This document shows, piece after piece, positions 6,174 through 13,502 of a stretch of DNA of 14,035 bases (its first letter is position 1; each line of letters opens with the position of its first letter). The stretch comes from Oligoflexales bacterium (lineage in GTDB: Bacteria > Bdellovibrionota_B > Oligoflexia > Oligoflexales > CACXFL01). The notes under the pieces were generated by a model that saw only the letters and a program-made list of their open reading frames with translations, did not search any database and was not told the DNA's origin. The translations under genes were made by a program, and so were the position numbers. The stretch spans positions 1 to 14,035 of the forward strand of contig JANQHA010000550.1 in NCBI GenBank assembly GCA_028282865.1. Reading direction: 5' to 3'.

Positions 6174-7766
6174 ATGAGACCGTTCCAAGCCCTGGTTTGC
6201 GCTATTAGCGTATGCTTTTTTTCTGAGGTTCAAGCAAAAGAATCCTCGGGTGTAATCACCGATAGTAAGTTCTTTAACAAGTTAAACTCACCAAATGATA
6301 TACCCAAGATCACAGGAATTGAGGGGTCAATTAACCGGGTCGCGATGCATTTAGGCTTTCAAAAAGGTAACTACAATTCTCCTTTAAGAATTCCGCTACT
6401 CAACGATATCGGTGCTGGTGGGGCCGCGACCCTAAACGTTGCTAAGTTGACTAAGCATGGGCTGGCGCCAGAGATTATAGATGTATTAACCGATTCAGGC
6501 CTTAGTGAGCAGCGACAATATGCTAAGTTCCTGTTTGTGGTTGAGGAGTCCGATCTTAAAGATGACATAGTCCGAAATATGCTAAGGCAGCTTGCTAGTG
6601 GCCAGGGAGAAAAAACCTTTTCTTTAGTATTACTAAAGGAGCTAAGCTGGGAGGTTTTTGCTACCGAGCTCGCACTACGCTCGGCAGTATTTGATGAATT
6701 TGATTTAGACATCTTTCTTAAAGAAGGCGGCGCGGCTGAACGGAGGATTGTACTAGATATCATAACTCATAGCCGTTATCGAAATAACCTCAATAGGTTT
6801 GGCATTCATTTAGGGCTAAATCATCTGCCTATGTATATCAATGCGGTCGGAGGGCATTTAGCTGCGACTGAAATCGCTAGCCTTTTAGATAAGGTTTTAT
6901 TGCTAAATCGCTACGCCGATTTTGAAATTTCTATTCATACCGAGCCCAGTATTTATTTGGCAGAAAATGTCGAATATATGAAAAGATTTAGCCCCGAAGA
7001 TATCCAGAAGGTAAGTGCGGATTCGGCCCTAGTAAGCGATCGAGTAACGAGTTACAAAGAAGGTAAAGCGCATGTTAATAACGAAATAAAAATTCCTATC
7101 AATATTTCTGGGGAGCAGGCTCCAAGTTTTGCTTATCTTAGTGTGTTAGAAGGTATTTTAACGATAACCCTAGATATGCCCACAGCATTTTATAACGAGA
7201 AGTATTTAACGGGTCAATTTTTTATCGATTTTTCTGTGGGCCAACATAGGTTTAATAAAAATAATTTAAAGTGGAATAAACTTGAGTCTCCAGTATATCC
7301 GGGCCGAAGCCTGATGACCGCTGAGCTTGATTTGAATAGTGAGGATCGATTTGCCTCATTGGCAAATGCGGACTATTTGGATGTGCAGGCTACCCACCGG
7401 ACCTTTGGTTTGCAAGTTAAAGGTTTAGGGCAAAGCCGAGGTGACCTTAAATTGCTTATTAAAAGCGAACTTCAAGTAGAGAATAGGCAAGATCAAGATC
7501 TTGAGTTAAACCAAAGTGAGCTCGCGGCGGTTAAAGCTGCCCTTCGTTATTCTAAATCTAATAAAGTTGACTTATCGATCAAGCCCCAGAACCAGCGGAT
7601 CGGGAATCGGTATAATACTGTTAGTTACGGGTCAAAAGAGATCGGTATCCGTGAAATAAAACAATATCAGAGGTATCTTTCGCAAATTAATAAAGAGCTT
7701 AGGGAGAAAAAAGCGATCTTTTGGGCTTCATCGCAAGGTTGTCGGGGGATCTTCGGTCAAGGTTAG
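6174..7766 (+). CDS. Large exported protein of unknown family, paralogue 2
   Basis: This 530-residue protein is unrecognised but clearly related to the preceding gene. Its signal peptide ends at VQA (residue 21). Shared blocks include TG near 47 and MHLGFQ (58-63), FLKEGG...VLDIITHSRY (181-202), LGLNHLP and VGGHLAATEIA (213-235), LNRYADF (244-250) and a YKEGKAHVNN block (294-303). N-terminal copies INRVAMHLG (53-61) and LNRFGIHLG (206-214) show an internal duplication. The middle (300-430) is beta-rich and 445-458 is helical. The C-terminal module QYQRYLSQIN (497-506) precedes Cys523 in GCRGIF, at exactly the spacing seen in the paralogue. Cys523 is the only cysteine outside the signal peptide. 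GGAG lies 5 bases before the ATG. Its stop is 4 bases from the end of the opposite-strand tatB-like gene, with no terminator visible between them. Confidence 0.8.
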   Translation: MRPFQALVCAISVCFFSEVQAKESSGVITDSKFFNKLNSPNDIPKITGIEGSINRVAMHLGFQKGNYNSPLRIPLLNDIGAGGAATLNVAKLTKHGLAPEIIDVLTDSGLSEQRQYAKFLFVVEESDLKDDIVRNMLRQLASGQGEKTFSLVLLKELSWEVFATELALRSAVFDEFDLDIFLKEGGAAERRIVLDIITHSRYRNNLNRFGIHLGLNHLPMYINAVGGHLAATEIASLLDKVLLLNRYADFEISIHTEPSIYLAENVEYMKRFSPEDIQKVSADSALVSDRVTSYKEGKAHVNNEIKIPINISGEQAPSFAYLSVLEGILTITLDMPTAFYNEKYLTGQFFIDFSVGQHRFNKNNLKWNKLESPVYPGRSLMTAELDLNSEDRFASLANADYLDVQATHRTFGLQVKGLGQSRGDLKLLIKSELQVENRQDQDLELNQSELAAVKAALRYSKSNKVDLSIKPQNQRIGNRYNTVSYGSKEIGIREIKQYQRYLSQINKELREKKAIFWASSQGCRGIFGQG

Positions 7767-7770
7767 GAAA

Positions 7771-8073
7771 TTATAAATTGTCACCAGGGGTATGGGTTTC
7801 GCTGTCTTCTGGTGAGTCAGGGCTCTTGACTGCCACAGTTTCAGGCGATTTTTCCAGCAGCTCGCGGATTTTGGCCCTTTCTTCTTCTACTAGTTCTTTT
7901 TCTGCCTGCTGCAGTGCCTCATCAATGGTACCCTTGATATCGGAGGTTGCCCGGCGGATTTTTACGAAAAACCGACCAAATTGGCTTGCTAGCTGGGGTA
8001 AGCGCTTAGGGCCGACAAATAGCAACCCAGCCACGCCTATTACTATGATTTCAAGAGGGCCGATACCAAACAC
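7771..8073 (-). CDS. tatB: Sec-independent translocase TatB-like protein
   Basis: TatA/TatB-family component of the twin-arginine pathway, which moves folded proteins across the inner membrane. The 100-residue protein has the classic layout: one short N-terminal membrane helix (about 5-20), the hinge GPKRLP (21-26), an amphipathic helix (27-50, with GRFFVKIRR) and a charged, partly disordered tail ending in a Pro/Asp/Ser-rich stretch. Glu8 (IGPLE) and the GPKRLP hinge favour TatB; TatA usually has Gln there. The start is GTG (8073), preceded by AAGGAG with a 9-base spacer on the minus strand. No tatA or tatC is adjacent, so it stands apart from the usual tatABC operon. Family membership is firm; B versus A is moderately supported. 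Confidence 0.85.
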   Translation of the reverse strand: MFGIGPLEIIVIGVAGLLFVGPKRLPQLASQFGRFFVKIRRATSDIKGTIDEALQQAEKELVEEERAKIRELLEKSPETVAVKSPDSPEDSETHTPGDNL

Positions 8074-8090
8074 TGTTATTATCTCCTTAG

Positions 8091-8118
8091 TTGGCAGTTT
8101 AGTTTATTTAGAGATAAT
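8091..8118 (+). promoter_or_regulatory. Sigma-70-like promoter for hldD
   Basis: TTGGCA (8091-8096) and GATAAT (8113-8118) are separated by 16 bases, each matching 5 of 6 consensus positions. The transcript would start near 8125 and the leader would be about 44 bases, carrying AAGGA before the hldD ATG. Confidence 0.5.
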
Positions 8119-8168
8119 GATAAATTAAGTTTTTCATTGTGCTCCGCAGACGGAATAAGGACTAGATC

Positions 8169-9149
8169 ATGATTGTAGTGACTGGAAGTGCGGGATTTAT
8201 CGGTAGTTGCATGGTATGGCAGCTCAACCAGCAGGGTCTTACAGATATCTTGGTTGTGGATGATCTGGGGACTGGGCCAAAATGGAAAAATATCAGCAAG
8301 AGAAATTTCTCGCATGTAGTTTCAATTTCCGACTTCCTGTCAAATCTCGACCAGTACGGTGATGCGATCGAGGGCATTATTCATATGGGAGCTTGCTCAA
8401 CCACCACCGAAATTGATGCTGATTATCTCATGAAAAATAATGTTCTCTACTCGATGAGTTTATTTAGGTTTTGCACGGAAAAAAAGATTCCATTTATTTA
8501 CGCCTCATCAGCAGCCACTTATGGAGATGGAGCTCTTGGCTACGATGATTTAAATACAGGTAATGATAAACTGCTTCCTATTAATAAATACGGATTCAGT
8601 AAGCATGTATTTGATCGATGGGTGCTCTCCCAAACTAAAACTCCACCTTTTTGGGCGGGCTTAAAATTTTTCAATGTGTACGGCCCTCAGGAGTATCATA
8701 AAGGTTCTCAGGCTAGTGTCGTGTACCATGCTTTTCCTCAGGTGCGTGATCATAAATGTTTAAAGCTATTTAAGAGTTATAAACCAGAGTACCAGCATGG
8801 TGAGCAGAAACGAGATTTTATCTATGTTAAAGACGTAACGAAGGTCATGGCTCACTTTTGGAACTCACCTAAACCCGAGCGATCAGGTATTTACAATGTG
8901 GGCACTGGTGTAGCCCGTAGTTTTAGTGATCTAGGACGTGCGGTCTTCAGTTCGTTTGGTATTAATGAGGCTGATTTCGAGTGGATTGACATGCCTGAAT
9001 CATTACAGAAGCAGTACCAATACTTCACCGAAGCGACCCTTGAAAAGTTAAAATCGATTGGTGGTTACCAAGACGATTTTTACTCTTTAGAGGTGGGTGT
9101 TCAAGACTACGTTAATAATTATCTTAACCAAGAAGATTCGTACTTATAG
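8169..9149 (+). CDS. hldD: ADP-L-glycero-D-manno-heptose 6-epimerase
   Basis: HldD (RfaD) converts ADP-D-glycero-D-manno-heptose to the L-glycero epimer, the last step in making the heptose donor for the LPS inner core; it acts in the cytoplasm and uses NADP. The 326-residue length fits. This is an extended short-chain dehydrogenase: the nucleotide-binding GSAGFIG is at 6-12, DDLGTGPKW at 31-39 matches the family's DNLxxGxKF segment, ACSTTTE is at 75-81, and SSAATYG is at 113-119. Tyr141 (in KYGFSK, with Lys145) and Lys178 (HKGS) correspond to the E. coli acid/base pair Tyr140 and Lys178. RDFIYVKDV at 215-223 is also typical. The ATG follows AAGGA by 8 bases. The next gene starts directly after its stop, so the two are probably one transcript. 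It implies a heptose-containing LPS core. Confidence 0.96.
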   Translation: MIVVTGSAGFIGSCMVWQLNQQGLTDILVVDDLGTGPKWKNISKRNFSHVVSISDFLSNLDQYGDAIEGIIHMGACSTTTEIDADYLMKNNVLYSMSLFRFCTEKKIPFIYASSAATYGDGALGYDDLNTGNDKLLPINKYGFSKHVFDRWVLSQTKTPPFWAGLKFFNVYGPQEYHKGSQASVVYHAFPQVRDHKCLKLFKSYKPEYQHGEQKRDFIYVKDVTKVMAHFWNSPKPERSGIYNVGTGVARSFSDLGRAVFSSFGINEADFEWIDMPESLQKQYQYFTEATLEKLKSIGGYQDDFYSLEVGVQDYVNNYLNQEDSYL

Positions 9150-10466
9150 GTGAGTTTGTATAATATTATAAGTAAAATCTTACTTGGTGCGCTACTCAGT
9201 ACCCCTATTTCATCGGTTGCATTTGCCTATGAGAAGCATCGTGTTGTAGCGGTTAAGATTGTCGGTCATCACCGTACCGACGATGATTGGTTATTTCGCT
9301 ACTTAGATTTAAAACTTCCTACCGAGATGGGTGCCTCCGACCTAGAAGCGGTGCAGTCGAAAATTATGACCACCCAAGTCTATACCGAAGCAAAGCTTAC
9401 ACTTGATCCGGTGCTAGACACTGAAGATTACGTACTTAAAATAGAGCTAGGTGAAAAGTGGACTACTATCCCGGTAGTTCGCGGGTCCTATGGCGGTGGT
9501 ACTCCGCTAAGGGTGGTAGGTATCTATGATACTCATAGTTTTGGTAGGCTCTGGACCCTTGGCGCTGAAGCAAGAAAGTATGGCCAAGCACCTTGGGGTG
9601 GTGTTGCATGGGCCAAAGCCCCTAGGCTTCTGGGAGGCAATCATGTCTTTGGTTTCGAGGCATGGCGCCAGTACCGGGAGCGCAGTATTTATGACCGAAA
9701 GGACCGTGAGCTCGGGCACTACCGCTCAGACTGGAGTCTGTTTCGCACTTTATATATGATCCCGATCACTGCTGGTGGTAGGCTGAAGTTTGGCTTAGAT
9801 ATTAGGTTACGCAAAGAAGACCCTTCCGAGTTTGTTGCATCGGAAGGCGCTCCTTCTAGCGGCCCTAAAAGTATCCGTCAATCTACTGCGGAGTCTAGGC
9901 AAACAGCTGTGATGCCCAGATTCGTTTATGACAGTATTGAAATTAATCACTTGAATCATAAAGGCTGGAGGGTCTTAGGGTATGGTGGTCCTCTTTTTGA
10001 GAAGGGTAACACCGCTAGTTTAGTCGAAGGTGAGATTTTTTATTATCGTTTATTTGGTAATAACTTGAACTACGCCTTCCACTTAAAAGTAGGCCAAACG
10101 ACTACCGACTCTCTTGAAAGCCAGTATTTTTTAGGTGGACTTGAATCGGTTCGGGGTATTCCAGACGGAGCGATTTATGGTACGAGGGCGAGCTATACTA
10201 ATGTTGAGCTGCGTCATATCAGTTTAAAATCTAAGTACCTGTGGCTTCAAAGTGTCGCGTTTCTCGATGCTGGAGGAGCCGGGGTAGACTGGGAGAATCA
10301 CCGTAGAAGCTACCGAAGTTCTGCTGGTGTTGGCCTGCGTTTTTCCATTCCACAAGTGTATAGGCTTGTATTTCGTTTTGACTATGCTTGGAGCTTAGAT
10401 GAGCCAGGAACTAGTGGTTTATCGGCCGGTATGAATCAGTTTTTTCAGCCCTATAAGCCACTGTAG
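9150..10466 (+). CDS. Omp85/BamA-superfamily outer-membrane protein with a single POTRA domain
   Basis: Members of this superfamily assemble or move proteins, and in some cases lipids, at the outer membrane. The 438-residue protein has a signal peptide (hydrophobic 6-22, cleavage near AFA at 26), one POTRA-like domain (31-102: strand VVAVKIVG, then two helices and closing strands to LGEK) and a beta-barrel region. The barrel contains FLGGLESVRGIPDG (327-340); VRG at 334-336 is the conserved barrel-lumen motif, usually followed by F or Y but here by I. With only one POTRA it is much shorter than BamA (five) or TamA (three). The start is GTG at 9150, immediately after the hldD stop, with only a weak ribosome site; TTG at 9156 is possible. 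An envelope-biogenesis role fits its neighbour. The substrate is unknown. Confidence 0.82.
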   Translation: MSLYNIISKILLGALLSTPISSVAFAYEKHRVVAVKIVGHHRTDDDWLFRYLDLKLPTEMGASDLEAVQSKIMTTQVYTEAKLTLDPVLDTEDYVLKIELGEKWTTIPVVRGSYGGGTPLRVVGIYDTHSFGRLWTLGAEARKYGQAPWGGVAWAKAPRLLGGNHVFGFEAWRQYRERSIYDRKDRELGHYRSDWSLFRTLYMIPITAGGRLKFGLDIRLRKEDPSEFVASEGAPSSGPKSIRQSTAESRQTAVMPRFVYDSIEINHLNHKGWRVLGYGGPLFEKGNTASLVEGEIFYYRLFGNNLNYAFHLKVGQTTTDSLESQYFLGGLESVRGIPDGAIYGTRASYTNVELRHISLKSKYLWLQSVAFLDAGGAGVDWENHRRSYRSSAGVGLRFSIPQVYRLVFRFDYAWSLDEPGTSGLSAGMNQFFQPYKPL

Positions 10467-10503
10467 CCTTTGATGTAAGCTTTTAGATAAATAACTTCCT
10501 CAA

Positions 10504-10537
10504 TTTTGCTACGGTCCCCAGGTACAGAGTAGCAAAA
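10504..10537. repeat. Perfect 9-bp inverted repeat between convergent genes
   Basis: TTTTGCTAC (10504-10512) pairs exactly with GTAGCAAAA (10529-10537) around a 16-base loop. It lies between the end of the Omp85-type gene (10466) and the end of the opposite-strand lipoprotein gene (10576), where a bidirectional terminator is expected. Neither strand has a T-run immediately after the stem, so intrinsic termination is only weakly supported. Confidence 0.4.
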
Positions 10538-10575
10538 GTAAACGAGGGGTAATCAGACTAAGCTGTATTGATCGC

Positions 10576-11301
10576 CTACTGCCTGCAAGTAATATCCGAT
10601 ATCGATTTATTTTTGTCGTTGAGCTCTGATAGCTGCATTTTTTTACTGGCTTGGTAGGTTGCACGCAGCTTTATTCCCACCAACTTCGCGTGATCGTTAG
10701 TGCTCATAATTTTAAGAATCATGACCTCTTTTGAACCGTTGTTGGTATAGGAATCTAAAACGTCCCCTTCAAAAAATATGGTACGGCGTTCCGCCTGCAT
10801 TTTATGGCCTCTGAAGCTTGTTGAAGCTATGTTTATACCCCAAGTAGAGCCATCTTTAGGTGAACAGCCCCAATCTCCTAGTAATCTATTGGTCTTAGTT
10901 TTTTCATTTTTATCAGAATCTCGTTGCACGAGTAGATACTCACCCGCATCACCCTTTAAGATAAGCTCGTTTTCATTGATTTCATATTTGAAGTCCTGAG
11001 AAGATTCTGAATTGCCGACTAGCGTGTACTGCGATTGCTTAATGTCTAAAAGCAGGCTTTTTGACTTCGTCATATCGGTGTAGGTTCCGCTGGCGTTTTG
11101 ATTGAGCTTTTCAAGCGGAGCAATATCGAAGCTCTGATCTTTATAGAAGTTAACCGAGACTTTGGCGTTTTTTCCGTTCGTCGATGAAAACATTCCGTTC
11201 CAAAAGGTGCCAGTCAAAGTCGGGATAGTATTAGGGTTTGCATTAGATCCGCAGCCAACCAAGATCAGGTTTGTCAATATCAGCAGAGTTATACGTTTCA
11301 T
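10576..11301 (-). CDS. Two-domain lipoprotein of unknown function, lipocalin-like pattern
   Basis: I do not recognise the family. The 241-residue product has a lipoprotein signal with lipobox ILVGC (lipidated Cys17). Two similar-looking segments follow. The first, about 29-127, opens with LTGTFW and has short strands ending in an EYLLVQR strand. The second, about 140-240, opens with LLGDWG and contains Cys146 and Cys239, which could form a disulphide. Each has the G-x-W/F opening and repeated beta strands of small lipocalin-like sandwiches; this is pattern reading, not a motif match. A Lys/Thr-rich linker (131-139) separates them. The ATG has a near-perfect AAGGAGGT with a 6-base spacer (11308-11315 on the plus strand). 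It is transcribed convergently with the Omp85-type gene and divergently from the MHYT kinase, so it is probably a lone gene. Confidence 0.75.
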   Translation of the reverse strand: MKRITLLILTNLILVGCGSNANPNTIPTLTGTFWNGMFSSTNGKNAKVSVNFYKDQSFDIAPLEKLNQNASGTYTDMTKSKSLLLDIKQSQYTLVGNSESSQDFKYEINENELILKGDAGEYLLVQRDSDKNEKTKTNRLLGDWGCSPKDGSTWGINIASTSFRGHKMQAERRTIFFEGDVLDSYTNNGSKEVMILKIMSTNDHAKLVGIKLRATYQASKKMQLSELNDKNKSISDITCRQ

Positions 11302-11615
11302 ATCAAGACCTCCTTATCCATTATAGCTTATTTACTGATCATGTGCGATCTGTCGGCAATATTTTCTCAGGCTTAATTAGTGGTTTTTCTTATCTTATAT
11401 ATCTCTATTACACTCTGCGACAAGGCAGCCGACCATAGTATTTAATTACTATTAACTTGATAAATAAAGAACAAGTTTTCTATGCACTCAACTACCAGAA
11501 AATTTTATTAGCAAAACAAGGTTTTAGCAAAATTAATAAAGTTAACCAAAGAGATCTATAGACTAGCCCGATAGATTGACAGCTTAAAGTCAACATTAAG
11601 AAAGTTTGCATTCAA
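11302..11615. other. AT-rich divergent intergenic region before the MHYT kinase
   Basis: This is 314 bases without a gene. It holds a direct repeat TTAGCAAAA (11508-11516 and 11524-11532, 16 bases apart) and a small inverted repeat TTGAC-N8-GTCAA (11576-11580 and 11589-11593), whose left arm also starts a -35-like TTGACA (11576-11581). No matching -10 box lies at the right distance. A perfect TATAAT occurs on the minus strand at 11320-11325, but it is too close to the lipoprotein ribosome site to be convincing. Confidence 0.55.
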
Positions 11616-13481
11616 ATGAAGTTTCTATTCTGGCGTTTTATTGATCCCTCAGCTCACATTCATCATGGAATGCATCATGAATTTAATATTCCTCTTGTCG
11701 TTCTATCTATTCTAAATGCCATGATGGCCTCTTACGTGGCTTTTACAATTATTGATAGAGTTAAATCTATCACAGACCCTAAGCAGAAAAAGACTTTCCT
11801 ACTTATTGGATCTATGGCTATGGGTTTTGGGGTATGGGCTATGCATTTTACGGCAATGCAGGCTTGTAGTATAGGAATTGAAGTCTCTTACGATATGCCA
11901 CTAACCTTTATCTCAGTGTTACCAGCTATGGCCGGAGCTTTTTTTGCACTTAGAACTATGGCCTCTGAAGTAGCGGTGAGCTGGCAAAGAATTCAGCTAA
12001 ATGCGCTTTATATGGCCGCTGGTATTGGCACTATGCACTATACCGGTATGGAAGCCATTAGGGCAAAAGCCCTCATGGGCTATGATATCTCTATGTTCAT
12101 ATTCTCGATAGTAGCTGCTCATGTCTTTGCTATGCTTTCTCTTCGGGCAAAAAAAATCAGACTGATTGCTTTTGGAAATTCAGGTCTTATTAAAAATATT
12201 AGCTGTGCTTTTATAATGGGTATCGCTGTCAGCTGTATGCATTACACCGCGATGTATGCTGTCCATTTTTATCCTGACGAATCTATAACTTTATCATCAA
12301 GTTCAATCAATCTTCCTCCGGTGGTATTTGGCTCTATCCTATTTATGGCAGTGCTTGTAATCCTTTCTGCAGTAACTGTGTCGGTCCTTGTGGAGCAGGC
12401 CTTCTCTAGTAATCGCCAGCTCCTGCAGACGGTTTTGTCAGTTTCTCCTGCTGGTGTTCTAGCTGTCGATAAGCGCGGAAAGATTCGAAGTATCAATAAT
12501 GCAGGAAAAGATATATTTGGGTTACTTGAAGGAGATATTTTTGAGCCAAATAAAATCATTGTTAATAACGATACTGTTGAAGATCTAGAAAGAAAGGTAG
12601 ATAAAAAGCCGATTATTTATCACGACACAAATATGAGTCGAAGTGATGGCTCTACGTTTCCCGCTCAGGTAATGATCGCAAAAGTAGCTTTCGATTCAGA
12701 TCAAATTATCGTTGTGATGATTAATGATCTCACTGAGCTTAAAGAAGCTGAATCTCAGCTCATGCAGAATTCAAAAATGGTTTCTCTAGGTAAAATGGCT
12801 AGTGGTTTAGCTCATGAAATTAATACGCCGTTAGGTACCATAATCATGAGAAGCTCTCAAATAATGCGGCTTATAGATGTATCTAACTTTAATAAGGATA
12901 AAGTTAAAGAGTTTACAACGGCTATCTCTCATGCTGGTAAGCATATTGAATCGATTATAAAAGGGTTAAGGTCATTTTCTCGTAGTGGCGAAAATGATCC
13001 GTTTTCACCGGTAACTGTCTCTGATCTAATTGGTGACACATTGACCTTATGCAGCGCTTCAATGGAAAATCACGGTATAGAAATTATTATCAATGACTTC
13101 GACAAAAATCTTTTGGTTGAATGCCGTAAATCACAGATATGTCAGATTCTGCTGAACATCCTTGAAAATGCGAAATATGCAGTTATTGAAAATGGCAAAT
13201 CTGAAAAAACTATTCGAATCGACGTATTTGAGGACATGAACACTTTGCAAATAAGGTTATCGGACAATGGCAAAGGCATCCCCCCGGATGCCCGCGAGCA
13301 TATCCTTGAGCCGTTTTTTACCACCAAAGATGTCGGTAAGGGCACGGGTCTTGGGCTAAGCATATCGAAGGGAATAGCAGAAGATCATTTTGGAAGGATT
13401 TATTTAGATACGCAGGAATCTGATACGACTTTTGTATTGGAAATTCCGAAGGTACATGAAGAACCTAAGGTAGCTGCGTAG
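11616..13481 (+). CDS. MHYT-domain sensor histidine kinase with PAS domain
   Basis: This 621-residue membrane kinase senses through an integral MHYT domain and should phosphorylate the response regulator encoded just downstream. The N-terminal ~260 residues form seven membrane segments carrying three signature motifs: MHFT (76-79), MHYT (140-143) and MHYT (208-211). Such domains are proposed to bind a metal, probably copper, and sense O2, CO or NO. A PAS domain (about 265-375; [11 protein letters not shown]) is followed by HisKA with phosphoacceptor His400 (GLAHEINTP) and HATPase_c: N-box NILENA (514-519), G1 DNGKGIP (550-556), FFTT (567-570) and G2 GTGLGLS (576-582). All catalytic boxes are intact. 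A histidine cluster (HIHHGMHH, 14-21) precedes the first membrane helix. The ATG at 11616 has only a weak ribosome site; a start at residue 19 is conceivable. The regulator gene begins 21 bases later. Confidence 0.93.
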   Translation: MKFLFWRFIDPSAHIHHGMHHEFNIPLVVLSILNAMMASYVAFTIIDRVKSITDPKQKKTFLLIGSMAMGFGVWAMHFTAMQACSIGIEVSYDMPLTFISVLPAMAGAFFALRTMASEVAVSWQRIQLNALYMAAGIGTMHYTGMEAIRAKALMGYDISMFIFSIVAAHVFAMLSLRAKKIRLIAFGNSGLIKNISCAFIMGIAVSCMHYTAMYAVHFYPDESITLSSSSINLPPVVFGSILFMAVLVILSAVTVSVLVEQAFSSNRQLLQTVLSVSPAGVLAVDKRGKIRSINNAGKDIFGLLEGDIFEPNKIIVNNDTVEDLERKVDKKPIIYHDTNMSRSDGSTFPAQVMIAKVAFDSDQIIVVMINDLTELKEAESQLMQNSKMVSLGKMASGLAHEINTPLGTIIMRSSQIMRLIDVSNFNKDKVKEFTTAISHAGKHIESIIKGLRSFSRSGENDPFSPVTVSDLIGDTLTLCSASMENHGIEIIINDFDKNLLVECRKSQICQILLNILENAKYAVIENGKSEKTIRIDVFEDMNTLQIRLSDNGKGIPPDAREHILEPFFTTKDVGKGTGLGLSISKGIAEDHFGRIYLDTQESDTTFVLEIPKVHEEPKVAA

Positions 13482-13502
13482 TGTAATTTAGGAGAGTTAG
13501 CT

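Noticed and set aside
6371..6763. Minus-strand open frame of 130 codons inside paralogue 2
   Set aside because: Lies fully inside a gene supported by its paralogue; Ser-rich antisense product without a motif.
4479..7766. Toxin, adhesin or predation system assignment for the paralogue pair
   Set aside because: No catalytic motif, adhesin repeat or immunity-like partner is visible; a function would be invented.
7721..8128. Plus-strand open frame of 135 codons opposite tatB
   Set aside because: Antisense of a clearly conserved TatB-like gene and overlapping the end of paralogue 2; Ser-rich composition and no ribosome site.
10504..10537. Intrinsic bidirectional terminator
   Set aside because: The stem is perfect, but neither strand carries a T-run after it and the loop is long; kept only as an inverted repeat.
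11320..11325. Perfect TATAAT on the minus strand before the lipoprotein gene
   Set aside because: A start 7 bases downstream would remove part of the AAGGAGGT ribosome site, and the -35 position (TCGCAC) matches only 2 of 6.
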